Positions 8,066 to 16,663 of a stretch of DNA of 33,562 nucleotides are shown here, one piece after another (position 1 is the first letter of the stretch; each line of letters opens with the position of its first letter). The notes beneath the pieces are model-generated. The model was not told where the DNA came from, did not search any database, and was given only the letters and a program-made list of their open reading frames with translations. This DNA is from Bacteroides propionicifaciens DSM 19291 = JCM 14649. Its GTDB lineage: Bacteria; Bacteroidota; Bacteroidia; Bacteroidales; Bacteroidaceae. The position numbers were made by a program, and so were the translations under genes. The DNA lies in the NCBI RefSeq assembly GCF_000375405.1, contig NZ_AQWS01000029.1:121-33682 (forward strand). The letters are read 5' to 3'.

Positions 8066-8517
8066 TCCAAATAGGAGAAAAAGCTCCAGCAATTCTTGGC
8101 GTCGATCAAAACGGTCAAGAAATTAAGCTGGAACAATATAAAGGGAAGAAGATAGTTCTCTATTTTTACCCCAAAGACAGTACTCCAGGTTGTACTGCTC
8201 AGGCATGCAACCTGAGAGATAACTACCAAGACCTTCGAAAAGAGGGATATGAGGTTTTAGGTGTTAGCATCGATGACGAGAAATCGCATCTACGCTTTAT
8301 TGAAAAGAACGAACTTCCTTTCACACTTATAGCAGACACAAACAAAGAATTGGTTCAGAAGTTTGGTGTTTACGGTGAAAAGAAAACCTTCGGTCGCACC
8401 TATATGGGTGTTTTCCGTACAACGTTCATCATCAATGAAGATGGAGTTGTGGAGCGCATAATTAGCCCCAAAGAGGTGAAAACCAAAACACATTCTGAAC
8501 AAATATTGAACGATTAA
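8062..8517 (+). CDS. bcp: Thioredoxin-dependent peroxiredoxin, Bcp/PrxQ family
   Basis: Reduces hydrogen peroxide and organic hydroperoxides using thioredoxin. The 151-aa length is typical of PrxQ/Bcp. The motif TPGCTAQAC (residues 41-49) gives a peroxidatic Cys44 and a resolving Cys49 five residues later, the atypical 2-Cys Bcp arrangement; a catalytic Arg is likely in '[13 protein letters not shown]'. The start overlaps the upstream dehydrogenase by 4 bp, and recA starts 4 bp after its stop, so it is the middle gene of a tight operon. Pairing an antioxidant enzyme with RecA suggests co-expression during oxidative DNA damage (inference). Confidence 0.95.
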   Translation: MIQIGEKAPAILGVDQNGQEIKLEQYKGKKIVLYFYPKDSTPGCTAQACNLRDNYQDLRKEGYEVLGVSIDDEKSHLRFIEKNELPFTLIADTNKELVQKFGVYGEKKTFGRTYMGVFRTTFIINEDGVVERIISPKEVKTKTHSEQILND

Positions 8518-8521
8518 AATT

Positions 8522-9559
8522 ATGGCAAAGAAAGACGAAATAAACTTCGAAAATAATCCTTCATCAAGCGAAAAACTCAAAGCATTGCAAGTAGCAATGG
8601 ACAAAATTGAAAAGAGCTTTGGTAAAGGTTCAATCATGAAGCTTAGCGACGAGACAATAGTAGACATAGAGGTTATCCCAACTGGTTCTATTGCGCTAAA
8701 CGTTGCACTGGGTGTTGGTGGATACCCTAGAGGCAGAATAGTAGAGATCTATGGCCCTGAATCATCGGGTAAGACAACACTCGCTATTCACGCAATCGCT
8801 GAAGCTCAAAAGAAAGGTGGTATCGCTGCATTTATTGATGCTGAGCATGCATTCGACCGCTTCTATGCCTCTAAACTAGGTGTTGATGTGGATAATCTTT
8901 GGATTTCTCAACCCGACAACGGTGAGCAAGCCTTAGAAATTGCTGAACAATTAATCCGTTCCTCAGCTGTTGACATCATTGTTATTGACTCGGTTGCTGC
9001 TCTAACTCCTAAAGCGGAGATTGAAGGCGAAATGGGTGAAAACAAACTTGGTCTTCAAGCAAGACTTATGTCACAAGCATTAAGAAAACTGACTTCAGCA
9101 GTTAGCAAAACAGGAACTACGTGTATTTTCATCAATCAACTTAGAGAGAAGATTGGTGTAATGTTTGGTAGCCCTGAAACTACTACTGGTGGTAATGCAC
9201 TTAAGTTTTATGCTTCGGTACGTCTAGACATTCGTCGTGCACAACAGATCAAAGAGGGAGAAGAAGTACTTGGTAATCAAACACGTGTTCGTGTGGTTAA
9301 GAACAAAGTTGCTCCTCCATTCCGTAAAGCTGAGTTCGACATCATGTTTGGTGAAGGAATCTCTCGTGCTGGCGAAATCGTTGACTTAGGCGCAGATCTT
9401 AATGTTATTAAGAAAAGCGGGTCATGGTATAGCTACAACGACACCAAACTAGGTCAAGGTCGTGATGCTGCAAAGAAAATCATTCAAGACAACCCAGAAT
9501 TGGCTGAGGAACTTGAAGGACTAATCTTCACTGCACTAAAAGAGGGTTCTAAAAAATAA
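8522..9559 (+). CDS. recA: Recombinase RecA
   Basis: ATP-dependent DNA strand-exchange protein for homologous recombination and repair. The 345-aa protein has Walker A GPESSGKT (residues 78-85), the Walker B region '[12 protein letters not shown]', and the signature '[14 protein letters not shown]'. The N-terminus is about 12 residues longer than in E. coli, and the C-terminal tail is short and basic (EGSKK) rather than strongly acidic. It is last in the operon after the polyamine dehydrogenase and bcp, with only 4 bp between bcp and recA, and is closed by a terminator. No LexA-type SOS box was found before recA or before the operon. Transcription probably comes mainly from the operon promoter near 6820, unless an internal promoter lies in bcp. 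Confidence 0.99.
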   Translation: MAKKDEINFENNPSSSEKLKALQVAMDKIEKSFGKGSIMKLSDETIVDIEVIPTGSIALNVALGVGGYPRGRIVEIYGPESSGKTTLAIHAIAEAQKKGGIAAFIDAEHAFDRFYASKLGVDVDNLWISQPDNGEQALEIAEQLIRSSAVDIIVIDSVAALTPKAEIEGEMGENKLGLQARLMSQALRKLTSAVSKTGTTCIFINQLREKIGVMFGSPETTTGGNALKFYASVRLDIRRAQQIKEGEEVLGNQTRVRVVKNKVAPPFRKAEFDIMFGEGISRAGEIVDLGADLNVIKKSGSWYSYNDTKLGQGRDAAKKIIQDNPELAEELEGLIFTALKEGSKK

Positions 9560-9585
9560 GTTAGACCCATCTCATTAATAGATAA

Positions 9586-9625
9586 ATCCCGAATAGCTAT
9601 ACATAGTCTGTTCGGGATTCTTTGT
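9586..9625 (+). terminator. Terminator of the recA operon
   Basis: An 11-bp stem, ATCCCGAATAG (9586-9596) with CTGTTCGGGAT (9608-9618), contains one G-T wobble and an 11-nt loop. It is followed by the modest U-tract TCTTTGT. It lies 26 bp after the recA stop. Confidence 0.7.
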
Positions 9626-9633
9626 ACCTGATG

Positions 9634-9665
9634 CTTGGCTGATAAAACAAAAGTATCTATCTTTC
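9634..9665 (+). promoter_or_regulatory. Possible promoter of the TlpA-like gene
   Basis: TATCTTTC (9658-9665) differs from TAnnTTTG only at the last base. CTTGG at 9634-9638 supplies a TTGG-like -33 element with a 19-bp spacer. The ATG follows 21 bp later. Confidence 0.35.
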
Positions 9666-9686
9666 TTGGAACCAAAACACTAAAAA

Positions 9687-10832
9687 ATGACTAGGATACT
9701 CACACTACTTACCCTCTGTTGCTTTATACTTATAAGCTGTACCACACAGCCTCCAAAACAGAATAGAATAAAAATAGCTGGAACAGTAGAGTTTCCAGAC
9801 GATCGATTTTCAATCCAACTCTTTTATCGAGATGGATCCGAGAAGATGGTCATTGACTCTATTCCACTAAGTGCAGATAACAGTTTCGAAAAAGAGATTA
9901 TACTTCCTCATGCTGGTGTATATACCATCGATTGCATGAAGTGGGAAGTTCTAAACTTCTGGGGGGAAGACGAAGATATCCTCGTAAAGTTCAGGGGACA
10001 AGATACAGCCAAAGTAAAAATCAAGAACCCACCTTTTCAACGTATAGAGAACAGTGGTCCCAATAATGAATTGATGAACTTGATTAACTATTTTGGCTAT
10101 ATGTCGTACCAAAACATGATAGCTATGGGTCAAGAACTTTACCAAGCCTCAAGGTCCGACTCTCAAGAGTGGAAAGACTTTGCTGCAGATGGCTACCAGA
10201 AGAATAGTGACACACACAAACAATATATCAACTTCTTAGCTCAAACGTTTTGGGATAGAAACAGCATCATCGCACTATTACCCCAACTTAGAGATGCCAA
10301 GATAAAAAGCGAACTGCTCGAAAAACTAGATCAAACTAAAGCTGATTATCCACCCTACATGCGCTGGAAAGAGCAAGAAGCCGAGAAGGTACTCCGAAAT
10401 AGTCAATTGCAGGTGGGAGCTACTGCCCCTGCTTTTAGCTATCCAAGTGCAGATGGCAAGACCACGTTTGAGCCAGCCGACTTCAAAGGGAAATACCTCG
10501 TCATCGACTTTTGGGCATCATGGTGTGGCCCCTGCCGAAATGTTATACCAGAAATAAAAGAACTCTACTCTAAATACAATCAGAAAGGATTAGAGATTCT
10601 ATCGGTTTCTATAGACAGTAAAGAGAAAGACTGGAAAGCGGCTTTGAAAGAGGAAGCAATGCCCTGGCCGGGTCAAATACTTGCACCCAACGCAGGTAAG
10701 GAAGTTCTTAACCTCTACCAATTTAATGCCATTCCGCATATCGTACTATTAGATAAGGATGGCAAAATTATCGGACGAAACCTTACCATGAGTCAGTTGG
10801 AATCAGAACTAGAAAAGCTACTAGCTAAGTAA
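9687..10832 (+). CDS. TlpA-like thiol-disulfide oxidoreductase lipoprotein with N-terminal DUF4369-like domain
   Basis: Predicted envelope-anchored thiol-disulfide oxidoreductase. The first ~18 residues form a lipoprotein signal with lipobox LISC. Residues ~28-130 form a beta-rich domain like DUF4369 ('KIAGTVEFPDD', 'PHAGVYTIDC'), a helical segment follows, and residues ~240-381 are an AhpC/TSA-TlpA thioredoxin fold. The redox site is WCGPC (CGPC at 280-283) in 'FWASWCGPCRN', with the cis-proline in 'NAIPHIVLLD'. Such proteins are abundant in Bacteroidales and probably reduce or rearrange disulfides of exported proteins or support cytochrome maturation; the substrate is unknown. It is separated from recA and from the convergent yeiH by terminators, so it is likely monocistronic. 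Confidence 0.9.
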   Translation: MTRILTLLTLCCFILISCTTQPPKQNRIKIAGTVEFPDDRFSIQLFYRDGSEKMVIDSIPLSADNSFEKEIILPHAGVYTIDCMKWEVLNFWGEDEDILVKFRGQDTAKVKIKNPPFQRIENSGPNNELMNLINYFGYMSYQNMIAMGQELYQASRSDSQEWKDFAADGYQKNSDTHKQYINFLAQTFWDRNSIIALLPQLRDAKIKSELLEKLDQTKADYPPYMRWKEQEAEKVLRNSQLQVGATAPAFSYPSADGKTTFEPADFKGKYLVIDFWASWCGPCRNVIPEIKELYSKYNQKGLEILSVSIDSKEKDWKAALKEEAMPWPGQILAPNAGKEVLNLYQFNAIPHIVLLDKDGKIIGRNLTMSQLESELEKLLAK

Positions 10833-10860
10833 AAGATAAAGCCCCAATTAGACCTAAAAC

Positions 10861-10895
10861 AAACGACCGCAGAATCAATGATTTTACGGTCGTTT
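10861..10895. terminator. Bidirectional terminator between tlpA-like gene and yeiH
   Basis: The perfect 9-bp stem AAACGACCG (10861-10869) with CGGTCGTTT (10887-10895) encloses a 17-nt loop. T-rich sequence follows the stem on the plus side (TTTATTAT), and on the minus side it reads TTTGTTTTAGG. It lies between the two convergent genes. Confidence 0.7.
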
Positions 10896-10922
10896 ATTAT
10901 ACATTATGAGGTAAGCTAATTA

Positions 10923-11915
10923 TTATATGAAGTAGAGAATATAAGCTAGCGAAGCCAAACTAATAATAATCCAAAGAGAAACACCTTGTATCATCGGTTT
11001 AAGCCCGACGTTTTTAAGCACATCTCGCGATAGAGCTGCACCAATAAAGAACAGCGTAATGGTTAAGGCTTTTCTTGAAATCATATTTAAGAAGTTACCA
11101 ATTTCGGGATAACCACCCAAGAGGTAGGTATTGATTAACATCGCTACCACAAAGAGTACAATAAAAAGTGGTACTGATACTTTCTTACCTTTGCTTTTGA
11201 ATAAGAAGCTAGTAAGGATAGCTACAGGGACAATCCACAAAGCACGTGTTAGTTTAATGGTAGTTGCAATCTTTAAAGCCTCGGGCCCGTAAGCCTCTCC
11301 CGCTCCTACAACAGAACTGGTATCGTGGATGGCAATTGCAGCCCAAGTCCCAAACTGATGCTGGTCTAACCCCATCATATGCCCTAAAACAGGGAAGACA
11401 AACAGTGCAATAGCGTTTAATATAAAAACGACACCCAAGGAGACAGACATTTCGTCGTCGTTAGCGTTAAGCACGCCTCCTACTGCAGCAATGGCACTCC
11501 CCCCACAAATTGCAGTTCCGGATCCAATCAGATAAGAGGTATTTCGATTCATCTTTAAGATGCGGTAGCCAATAATCCAACCAAGGATCAATGTTCCTGC
11601 TACGGATACAATTGTGAATACCATACCATCCTTACCCGAAGCTACTGCCTCATGGAGATTCATGCCAAACCCAAGACCAATGATTGAATAGTGAAGTAAT
11701 TTTTTAGAGACCTTTGAATTGAACTTTGCATAGGGCTGTCCAAAGGTTAAAGCAAAGGCAAGCCCAACAAAAAGTGCTACGGGTGGTGTAAGCCAAGAAG
11801 AAGCAAATTCGAAACCAGGGATAAATCCCAAAAAGATGCAGACCAACATAACACCCAAGATAACCTTATAAACTATGGCCGCAATTTGTGAATTAGAAGC
11901 GTTTGATTTATTCAT
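10923..11915 (-). CDS. yeiH: YeiH/UPF0324-family putative sulfate exporter
   Basis: Inner-membrane protein of the YeiH (UPF0324, 'putative sulfate exporter') family: 330 aa with about 10 hydrophobic helices. Family signatures are 'GSGTAICGGSAIAAV' near 131-145 and 'AIAIHDTSSVVGAG' near 193-206. The transported substrate is not firmly established; sulfate or sulfite export is the family annotation. A LysR gene lies immediately upstream, as in E. coli, where yeiE (LysR, linked to sulfite response) neighbours yeiH, although there the genes are divergent and here co-directional. A good promoter match in the 67-bp gap suggests its own transcription start, probably controlled by that LysR protein (inference). 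Confidence 0.85.
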   Translation of the reverse strand: MNKSNASNSQIAAIVYKVILGVMLVCIFLGFIPGFEFASSWLTPPVALFVGLAFALTFGQPYAKFNSKVSKKLLHYSIIGLGFGMNLHEAVASGKDGMVFTIVSVAGTLILGWIIGYRILKMNRNTSYLIGSGTAICGGSAIAAVGGVLNANDDEMSVSLGVVFILNAIALFVFPVLGHMMGLDQHQFGTWAAIAIHDTSSVVGAGEAYGPEALKIATTIKLTRALWIVPVAILTSFLFKSKGKKVSVPLFIVLFVVAMLINTYLLGGYPEIGNFLNMISRKALTITLFFIGAALSRDVLKNVGLKPMIQGVSLWIIISLASLAYILYFI

Positions 11916-11933
11916 CTTTCGTTATTTTGACCA

Positions 11934-11965
11934 CAAAGATAGGATAAGAATAAACGCCAGTCCAA
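11934..11965 (-). promoter_or_regulatory. Promoter of yeiH
   Basis: On the minus strand TTGG (11965-11962), a 20-bp spacer and TATCTTTG (11941-11934) closely follow the Bacteroidetes TTTG-N19-21-TAnnTTTG rule. The start codon is 19 bp downstream of the -7 box. Confidence 0.55.
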
Positions 11966-11982
11966 TACTGTTTACTTATAGC

Positions 11983-12873
11983 CTATAACTTATCTTTATA
12001 CTTATCGACAAACTTCATGAATTCTACCGATAAACCTGAGGATTCTCCTTGTAAACTGACCTGACAAAACTCTCGGTTAAAGGCGACATTTTCTATTCGA
12101 ACCTCGCGCAACCTCCCCAAGAGAATATCCGACTGGACAGCTCGCACAGAGACTATACCGAGTGCATCGGAGTTTTGAACGAACAACTTAATGCTTTCGG
12201 TACTGCCCAAGTGCAAAGGGATATTCAAGTCCTTTAAATAGATATGGCCAGATTCTAATACCTCCTGAATTACATCGAGTGTACCAGAACCTTGTTCTCT
12301 GAGGACTAGAGGATATTGACAGAGGTCTTCTAGCTTAATCTTTGAGCCGATTTTAGCTTGTGGATTAGCAATAAGCACCAGTTCATCGGCTAATAACAGT
12401 GTGTATTTAAGATGGCTTCTTCGGTAGTTTCCCTCAATAAAACCCAAATCAATCTCGTGATTCTCGAGTGCATCTTCAATTTCACGTGTATTACCCGAGA
12501 GTAAACTCACTTTAATCTGAGGATTTAAGCTCGTAAATTTAGCTAAGAGTGGCGGCAAAACATATTGTGATATTGTACTACTTGCTCCAAGTTTCAACTC
12601 ACCAACAAGTTCTCCGTGCAGTTGGTGCATGGCATATTCCAGCTCTTTGTATTTGTCTATTATGCCCTCGGCATGTTGCAAAAGAAGCTTACCTGCCAAA
12701 GTAAGGGCAATACTGTTGCTTTTACGCTCAAACAGGCGAGCCTTGAAATCGCTTTCAAGTTCTTGAATATGCTTAGAAATAGCAGGCTGACTGATAAAAA
12801 GCTCTTTCGAAGCCTTTGTAAAGCTCAGATGATGGGCTACAGATAAAAATACTTTTAGACGAAAATCTGTCAT
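11983..12873 (-). CDS. LysR-family transcriptional regulator (YeiE/CysB/CbbR-like)
   Basis: DNA-binding regulator of 296 aa. The N-terminal winged helix-turn-helix covers residues ~1-60, with the classic 'LSFTKASKELFISQPAISKH' recognition segment (17-36). A linker helix and a two-lobe LysR substrate domain follow ('VGELKLGASSTISQYVLPP', 'HEIDLGFIEGN', 'PLVLREQGSGT'). The last motif, REQGSGT, is shared with YeiE/CbbR-like members that bind small anions or metabolites. It lies directly upstream of yeiH, which is likely its target. It starts 15 bp after the 194-aa unknown gene, so the two are probably co-transcribed. Confidence 0.9.
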   Translation of the reverse strand: MTDFRLKVFLSVAHHLSFTKASKELFISQPAISKHIQELESDFKARLFERKSNSIALTLAGKLLLQHAEGIIDKYKELEYAMHQLHGELVGELKLGASSTISQYVLPPLLAKFTSLNPQIKVSLLSGNTREIEDALENHEIDLGFIEGNYRRSHLKYTLLLADELVLIANPQAKIGSKIKLEDLCQYPLVLREQGSGTLDVIQEVLESGHIYLKDLNIPLHLGSTESIKLFVQNSDALGIVSVRAVQSDILLGRLREVRIENVAFNREFCQVSLQGESSGLSVEFMKFVDKYKDKL

Positions 12874-12888
12874 AGTTAATGCTGACTC

Positions 12889-13473
12889 CTATTTAATTTC
12901 ATCGGCAGAAATCCCAAAGGCTTTCATCAGAGGGAAAACCAAATTCTCACTCTTAAACGCTACCTTCTGAGTTAATTCACGCATTCTAAACTGAATAATC
13001 TCTTTCTTAAGTCCCTCTTTATTGATCTTATCCAATACAGCATCACCATATTCATCGTCAAAAGAGAGTACGACAAGTTTCTTAACATCTTCGGACTCTA
13101 GAGAAATCTCTAAAACATCCAAGAATAGTTCTTCACGCGAAACAAGCCCTTCGGTAAATGCTGTAGAGAACATAAACTCACCTATTGTACTCTTAAAAGC
13201 AACACCGTCAAGTTCTGTTTTCAAATCAGAGGGTTCAGCATTTTGGAGCTTTAGGGTAGAATCATCACTGATCAGTATTACCTGCACAGCCTTGCCTCCT
13301 TCTTGAATTTGAGCATCCAAAGCAATATAGGTCAATAAATCGGCCATAGAAACCACAGATAGGTCTCGGTTTACTTGTTGCTCTAAAAATCCCTTTAAAT
13401 TAACCAACATAAAGTTGAGGTAGGCAGCATCTACTAAGATTACTGTTTCAGCTAGCTTTATTTTCTTTTCCAT
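12889..13473 (-). CDS. Conserved hypothetical protein, possible PIN/NYN-like fold
   Basis: I do not recognise a named family. The 194-aa protein has no signal peptide or transmembrane segment and looks cytosolic. It alternates hydrophobic strands with helices: 'TVILVDAAYLNFML' (10-23), 'VQVILISDD' (63-71), 'KKLVVLSFDDEYGDAVLDKI' (131-150) and 'KKEIIQFRMREL'. Acidic residues sit at the ends of predicted strands (D15, D70, D71, D139, D140, D144), a layout reminiscent of PIN/NYN-type metal-dependent nucleases; this is only an inference. It is the first gene of the minus-strand unit with lysR (15-bp gap) and yeiH. The start ATG gives MEKKIKLAE; no better start lies upstream. Confidence 0.75.
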   Translation of the reverse strand: MEKKIKLAETVILVDAAYLNFMLVNLKGFLEQQVNRDLSVVSMADLLTYIALDAQIQEGGKAVQVILISDDSTLKLQNAEPSDLKTELDGVAFKSTIGEFMFSTAFTEGLVSREELFLDVLEISLESEDVKKLVVLSFDDEYGDAVLDKINKEGLKKEIIQFRMRELTQKVAFKSENLVFPLMKAFGISADEIK

Positions 13474-13510
13474 GATAGTGCGTCGTCTTATTTTTATTCT
13501 TAATTGAGCT

Positions 13511-13543
13511 TAAAGATACAATAAAGCTATACAACCGCCCAAG
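13511..13543 (-). promoter_or_regulatory. Possible promoter of the 194-aa gene
   Basis: On the minus strand TTGG (13543-13540), a 21-bp spacer and TATCTTTA (13518-13511) differ from the consensus only in the last base of the -7 box. It lies 38 bp before the start codon. Confidence 0.35.
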
Positions 13544-13582
13544 TGATGTTACTAGATAATCAGTAAACAATCTTCTATATGT

Positions 13583-13662
13583 TAATTTTGTCAGACTAAC
13601 AAACATTTTAAGACTTTTTGTCGTTTATACGTAGCATTATACTGAATAATAGTCAGTTAAAC
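13583..13662 (+). promoter_or_regulatory. clpB upstream control region with TGTCAG motifs
   Basis: TAATTTTG (13583-13590) matches TAnnTTTG and runs directly into TGTCAGACTAAC (13589-13600), 11 of 12 identical to the motif upstream of dnaK. A weaker copy, AGTCAGTTAAAC (13651-13662, 9 of 12), follows. If the -7 box is real, the motif would cover the transcription start, as an operator would. No clear -33 element was found. The leader to the ATG at 13748 would be about 150 nt. Confidence 0.4.
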
Positions 13663-13747
13663 GGGTTAAAATTCAACTGGCAACCTTATTGCTTAGTATA
13701 AGACAGAAAATAAGAATACATTAAATAAGAAATAAAATAAAGCCAAT

Positions 13748-16339
13748 ATGAATTTAAATAGTTATACAATTAAATCACAAGAGGCTATTCAAGAAGCTGT
13801 TCAGTCAGTTCAAGAACATAACCAACAAATTATAGAGCCTCTTCATTTACTCCACGGTGTAATGACCGTGGGTGAGGATGTGGTCAACTTCATCTTTCAA
13901 AAACTTGGAGCCAATAAAGACTATATTCTCCAACAAGTAGATAGTAAAATCAATAGCCTCCCTAAAGTGAGTGGAGGAAACCCAACATTAAGCAACGAAG
14001 CCAATAATGTGCTAACCAAAGCTGTTAACCTAGCCAAAGAGATGGGTGATGAGTTTGCCTCTATTGAACAACTATTCTTAGCTGTTCTGGTGGTTAGTAG
14101 CCCAGCCTCAACCTTGCTAAAAGATGCAGGGGTAACCGAAAGTAAGGTCAAAGCGGCAATTACAGAACTTCGCAAAGGAGCTAAAGTAACCTCACAGTCG
14201 GCTGATGACAATTATTTGTCGCTCGACAAATATGCTCGCAACCTAATCGATGCGGCAAGAGATGGTAAACTCGACCCTGTAATTGGGCGTGATGAAGAGA
14301 TTCGTCGGGTGCTACAGATCTTAAGTAGACGTACCAAGAATAACCCAATATTAATTGGTGAACCAGGTACTGGTAAAACTGCCATTGTTGAAGGACTTGC
14401 CAACCGTATTCTACGAGGTGATGTTCCTGAGAACCTAAAAGACAAACAACTCTACTCCCTTGATATGGCAGCACTAATTGCTGGAGCTAAATACAAGGGT
14501 GAGTTTGAGGAAAGACTAAAATCGGTTGTCGACGAGGTCAAAAAAGCCGAAGGAAACATCATCTTGTTTATCGACGAAATCCACACACTCGTGGGTGCTG
14601 GTAAAGGCGAAGGTGCAATGGATGCAGCCAACATCCTTAAACCTGCTCTTGCTCGTGGAGAACTCAGAAGCATCGGTGCAACAACACTCGACGAATACCA
14701 AAAATATTTCGAGAAAGACAAGGCACTTGAACGTCGTTTCCAAATAGTACAAGTAGATGAGCCCGATATCGATAGCTCAATTTCAATTCTTCGTGGATTG
14801 AAAGAGCGCTACGAGAGTCACCACCAAGTCCGAATCAAAGACGATGCAATCATTGCAGCCGTAGAGTTGAGTAATCGCTACATCACTGATCGTTTCTTGC
14901 CCGATAAAGCAATTGACCTGATGGATGAAGCAGCAGCTAAGCTCCGTATGGAGATGAACTCACTCCCCGAAGAGTTGGATGAAATCTCTCGCAAGATAAT
15001 GCAACTAGAGATTGAACGTGCAGCTATCAAACGTGAAAACGATACTAAGAAGCTCGAACAACTCAACAAAGATATTGCTGAGCTTAAAGAACAAGAGAAA
15101 ACTCATAAAGCAAAGTGGGAAGGTGAACGCACATTGGTTAAACGTATCCAAGAATCGAAGAGCGAAATAGAACAACTCAAGTACGAAGCCGAAAAAGCCG
15201 AACGTGAAGGTGATTATGGTAAGGTAGCCGAAATCAGATATGGAAAGATTCAGAAAATCAACGAAGAGATTGCTGAAACCCAGAAACAACTTCACGAAGC
15301 CCAAAGAGGCAGTGCAATGATTAGAGAAGAGGTTGAAGCTGATGATATTGCTGATGTGGTATCGCGTTGGACAGGAATTCCTGTGAATAAGATGCTCCAA
15401 AGTGAAAAAGAGAAGCTTCTTTACCTTGAAGATGAGTTGCACAAGCGTGTGGTAGGTCAAGAGGAAGCCATTACAGCCGTAGCCGATGCGGTTCGTAGAA
15501 GCAGGGCTGGATTACAAGATCCACGTCGCCCAATCGGTTCATTCATCTTCTTAGGTACAACAGGTGTAGGTAAAACAGAGTTAGCCAAAGCCTTAGCAGA
15601 ATACCTATTCGACGATGAAGCGATGATGACTCGTATCGACATGAGTGAATATCAAGAGAAACACAGTGTATCTCGACTTGTCGGAGCACCTCCTGGATAT
15701 GTAGGTTACGATGAAGGTGGCCAACTCACTGAAGCTATTCGCCGCAAACCCTATTCGGTAGTGCTATTTGATGAAATTGAAAAAGCACATCCCGATGTGT
15801 TCAATATCTTATTGCAAGTATTGGATGACGGTAGGCTTACCGATAATAAAGGTCGATTGGTAAACTTCAAGAATACCATTATCATCATGACCTCAAATAT
15901 GGGAAGCGGCTTTATCCAAGAACGAATGTCCGTACTCAATGAGGCAGAAGACAAACAAGCTTTCATCGAGGATACTAAGAAAGGGGTAATGGATATGCTC
16001 AAAAAAACTATTCGCCCTGAATTCTTGAACCGTATCGACGAGACCATCATGTTCTTACCTCTCAACGAAGAGCAAATCAAAAAGATTGTAACTCTTCAGA
16101 TTCATGGAGTACAGAGTATGGTTGCACGCAACGGAATGGATTTGCAATTAACCGATGGTGCTATATCGTTCTTAGCAGATAAAGGATATGACCCCGAGTT
16201 TGGTGCACGTCCTGCCAAAAGAGCAATACAACGCTACCTACTCAACGACTTGTCGAAGAAGATTCTTGCTCAAGAAGTTGATAATAGCAAACCAATAACT
16301 GTAGATAGCCAGGGAGATCACTTAATATTTAAGAACTAA
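13748..16339 (+). CDS. clpB: ATP-dependent disaggregase ClpB (Hsp104)
   Basis: Cytosolic AAA+ chaperone that pulls proteins out of aggregates together with DnaK, whose gene is also in this window. At 863 aa it has the normal ClpB length. Order of parts: an N-terminal Clp repeat domain (1-150), AAA-1 with Walker A GEPGTGKT (204-211) and Walker B 'ILFIDEIHTLVGAG', a coiled-coil M-domain (about 400-520, rich in E/K/R heptads), and AAA-2 with Walker A GTTGVGKT (603-610), Walker B 'VVLFDEIEKAHPD' and the C-terminal sensor-2 motif 'PEFGARPAKRAIQR'. The M-domain separates it from ClpA and ClpC. It is monocistronic and ends in a very strong terminator. The upstream region shares a 12-bp motif with dnaK. 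Confidence 0.98.
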   Translation: MNLNSYTIKSQEAIQEAVQSVQEHNQQIIEPLHLLHGVMTVGEDVVNFIFQKLGANKDYILQQVDSKINSLPKVSGGNPTLSNEANNVLTKAVNLAKEMGDEFASIEQLFLAVLVVSSPASTLLKDAGVTESKVKAAITELRKGAKVTSQSADDNYLSLDKYARNLIDAARDGKLDPVIGRDEEIRRVLQILSRRTKNNPILIGEPGTGKTAIVEGLANRILRGDVPENLKDKQLYSLDMAALIAGAKYKGEFEERLKSVVDEVKKAEGNIILFIDEIHTLVGAGKGEGAMDAANILKPALARGELRSIGATTLDEYQKYFEKDKALERRFQIVQVDEPDIDSSISILRGLKERYESHHQVRIKDDAIIAAVELSNRYITDRFLPDKAIDLMDEAAAKLRMEMNSLPEELDEISRKIMQLEIERAAIKRENDTKKLEQLNKDIAELKEQEKTHKAKWEGERTLVKRIQESKSEIEQLKYEAEKAEREGDYGKVAEIRYGKIQKINEEIAETQKQLHEAQRGSAMIREEVEADDIADVVSRWTGIPVNKMLQSEKEKLLYLEDELHKRVVGQEEAITAVADAVRRSRAGLQDPRRPIGSFIFLGTTGVGKTELAKALAEYLFDDEAMMTRIDMSEYQEKHSVSRLVGAPPGYVGYDEGGQLTEAIRRKPYSVVLFDEIEKAHPDVFNILLQVLDDGRLTDNKGRLVNFKNTIIIMTSNMGSGFIQERMSVLNEAEDKQAFIEDTKKGVMDMLKKTIRPEFLNRIDETIMFLPLNEEQIKKIVTLQIHGVQSMVARNGMDLQLTDGAISFLADKGYDPEFGARPAKRAIQRYLLNDLSKKILAQEVDNSKPITVDSQGDHLIFKN

Positions 16340-16359
16340 CCAACTAGAATTATACTTCT

Positions 16360-16400
16360 CGTAAAAAGGCAAGCTGAGTAACTCAGCTTGCCTTTTTACG
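16360..16400. terminator. Strong terminator after clpB
   Basis: A perfect 19-bp inverted repeat, CGTAAAAAGGCAAGCTGAG (16360-16378) and its complement (16382-16400), surrounds a TAA loop. The arms end in A5/T5 tracts, so it would stop transcription in both directions. Confidence 0.92.
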
Positions 16401-16663
16401 TATTGAACAATAAGCAGTAAGTAAACTTGAAATACTAAAGTAACATTGACATTCTAATACCAACTTATTTTAGCCCTAAGAACTGAATTAACGAATCATA
16501 TTATTTCAAAGAAAGTAGAATAATTAATTTTGAGCCACACAACTACACGTCCCCCCAACAACACATTCCTCTAAAAGACACAACGATACTACAATCAAAG
16601 TAATGCAACCTCAATGCAGGTGGCATTTATAAAAGATATCAAATTAATAAAACAGATATACTT
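16401..16663 (+). promoter_or_regulatory. Upstream region of the AEC-alsS pair with a -7 match
   Basis: This gene-free stretch contains TAATTTTG (16525-16532), an exact TAnnTTTG match. A poor -33 candidate, TTTC at 16503-16506, lies 18 bp before it. This would give a leader of about 125 nt. Apart from AT-rich sequence and a C-run near 16551-16556, I see nothing else. Confidence 0.35.

Noticed and set aside
8460-8521. LexA-type SOS box before recA
   Set aside because: No palindromic operator was found in the 4-bp gap or the end of bcp, and the spacing leaves no room for a separate regulated promoter between the genes.
15005-15460. Minus-strand 151-aa Phe/Leu-rich frame inside clpB
   Set aside because: The Phe/Leu-rich composition is the reverse complement of the Glu/Lys-rich coiled-coil M-domain, which keeps long antisense frames open by chance.
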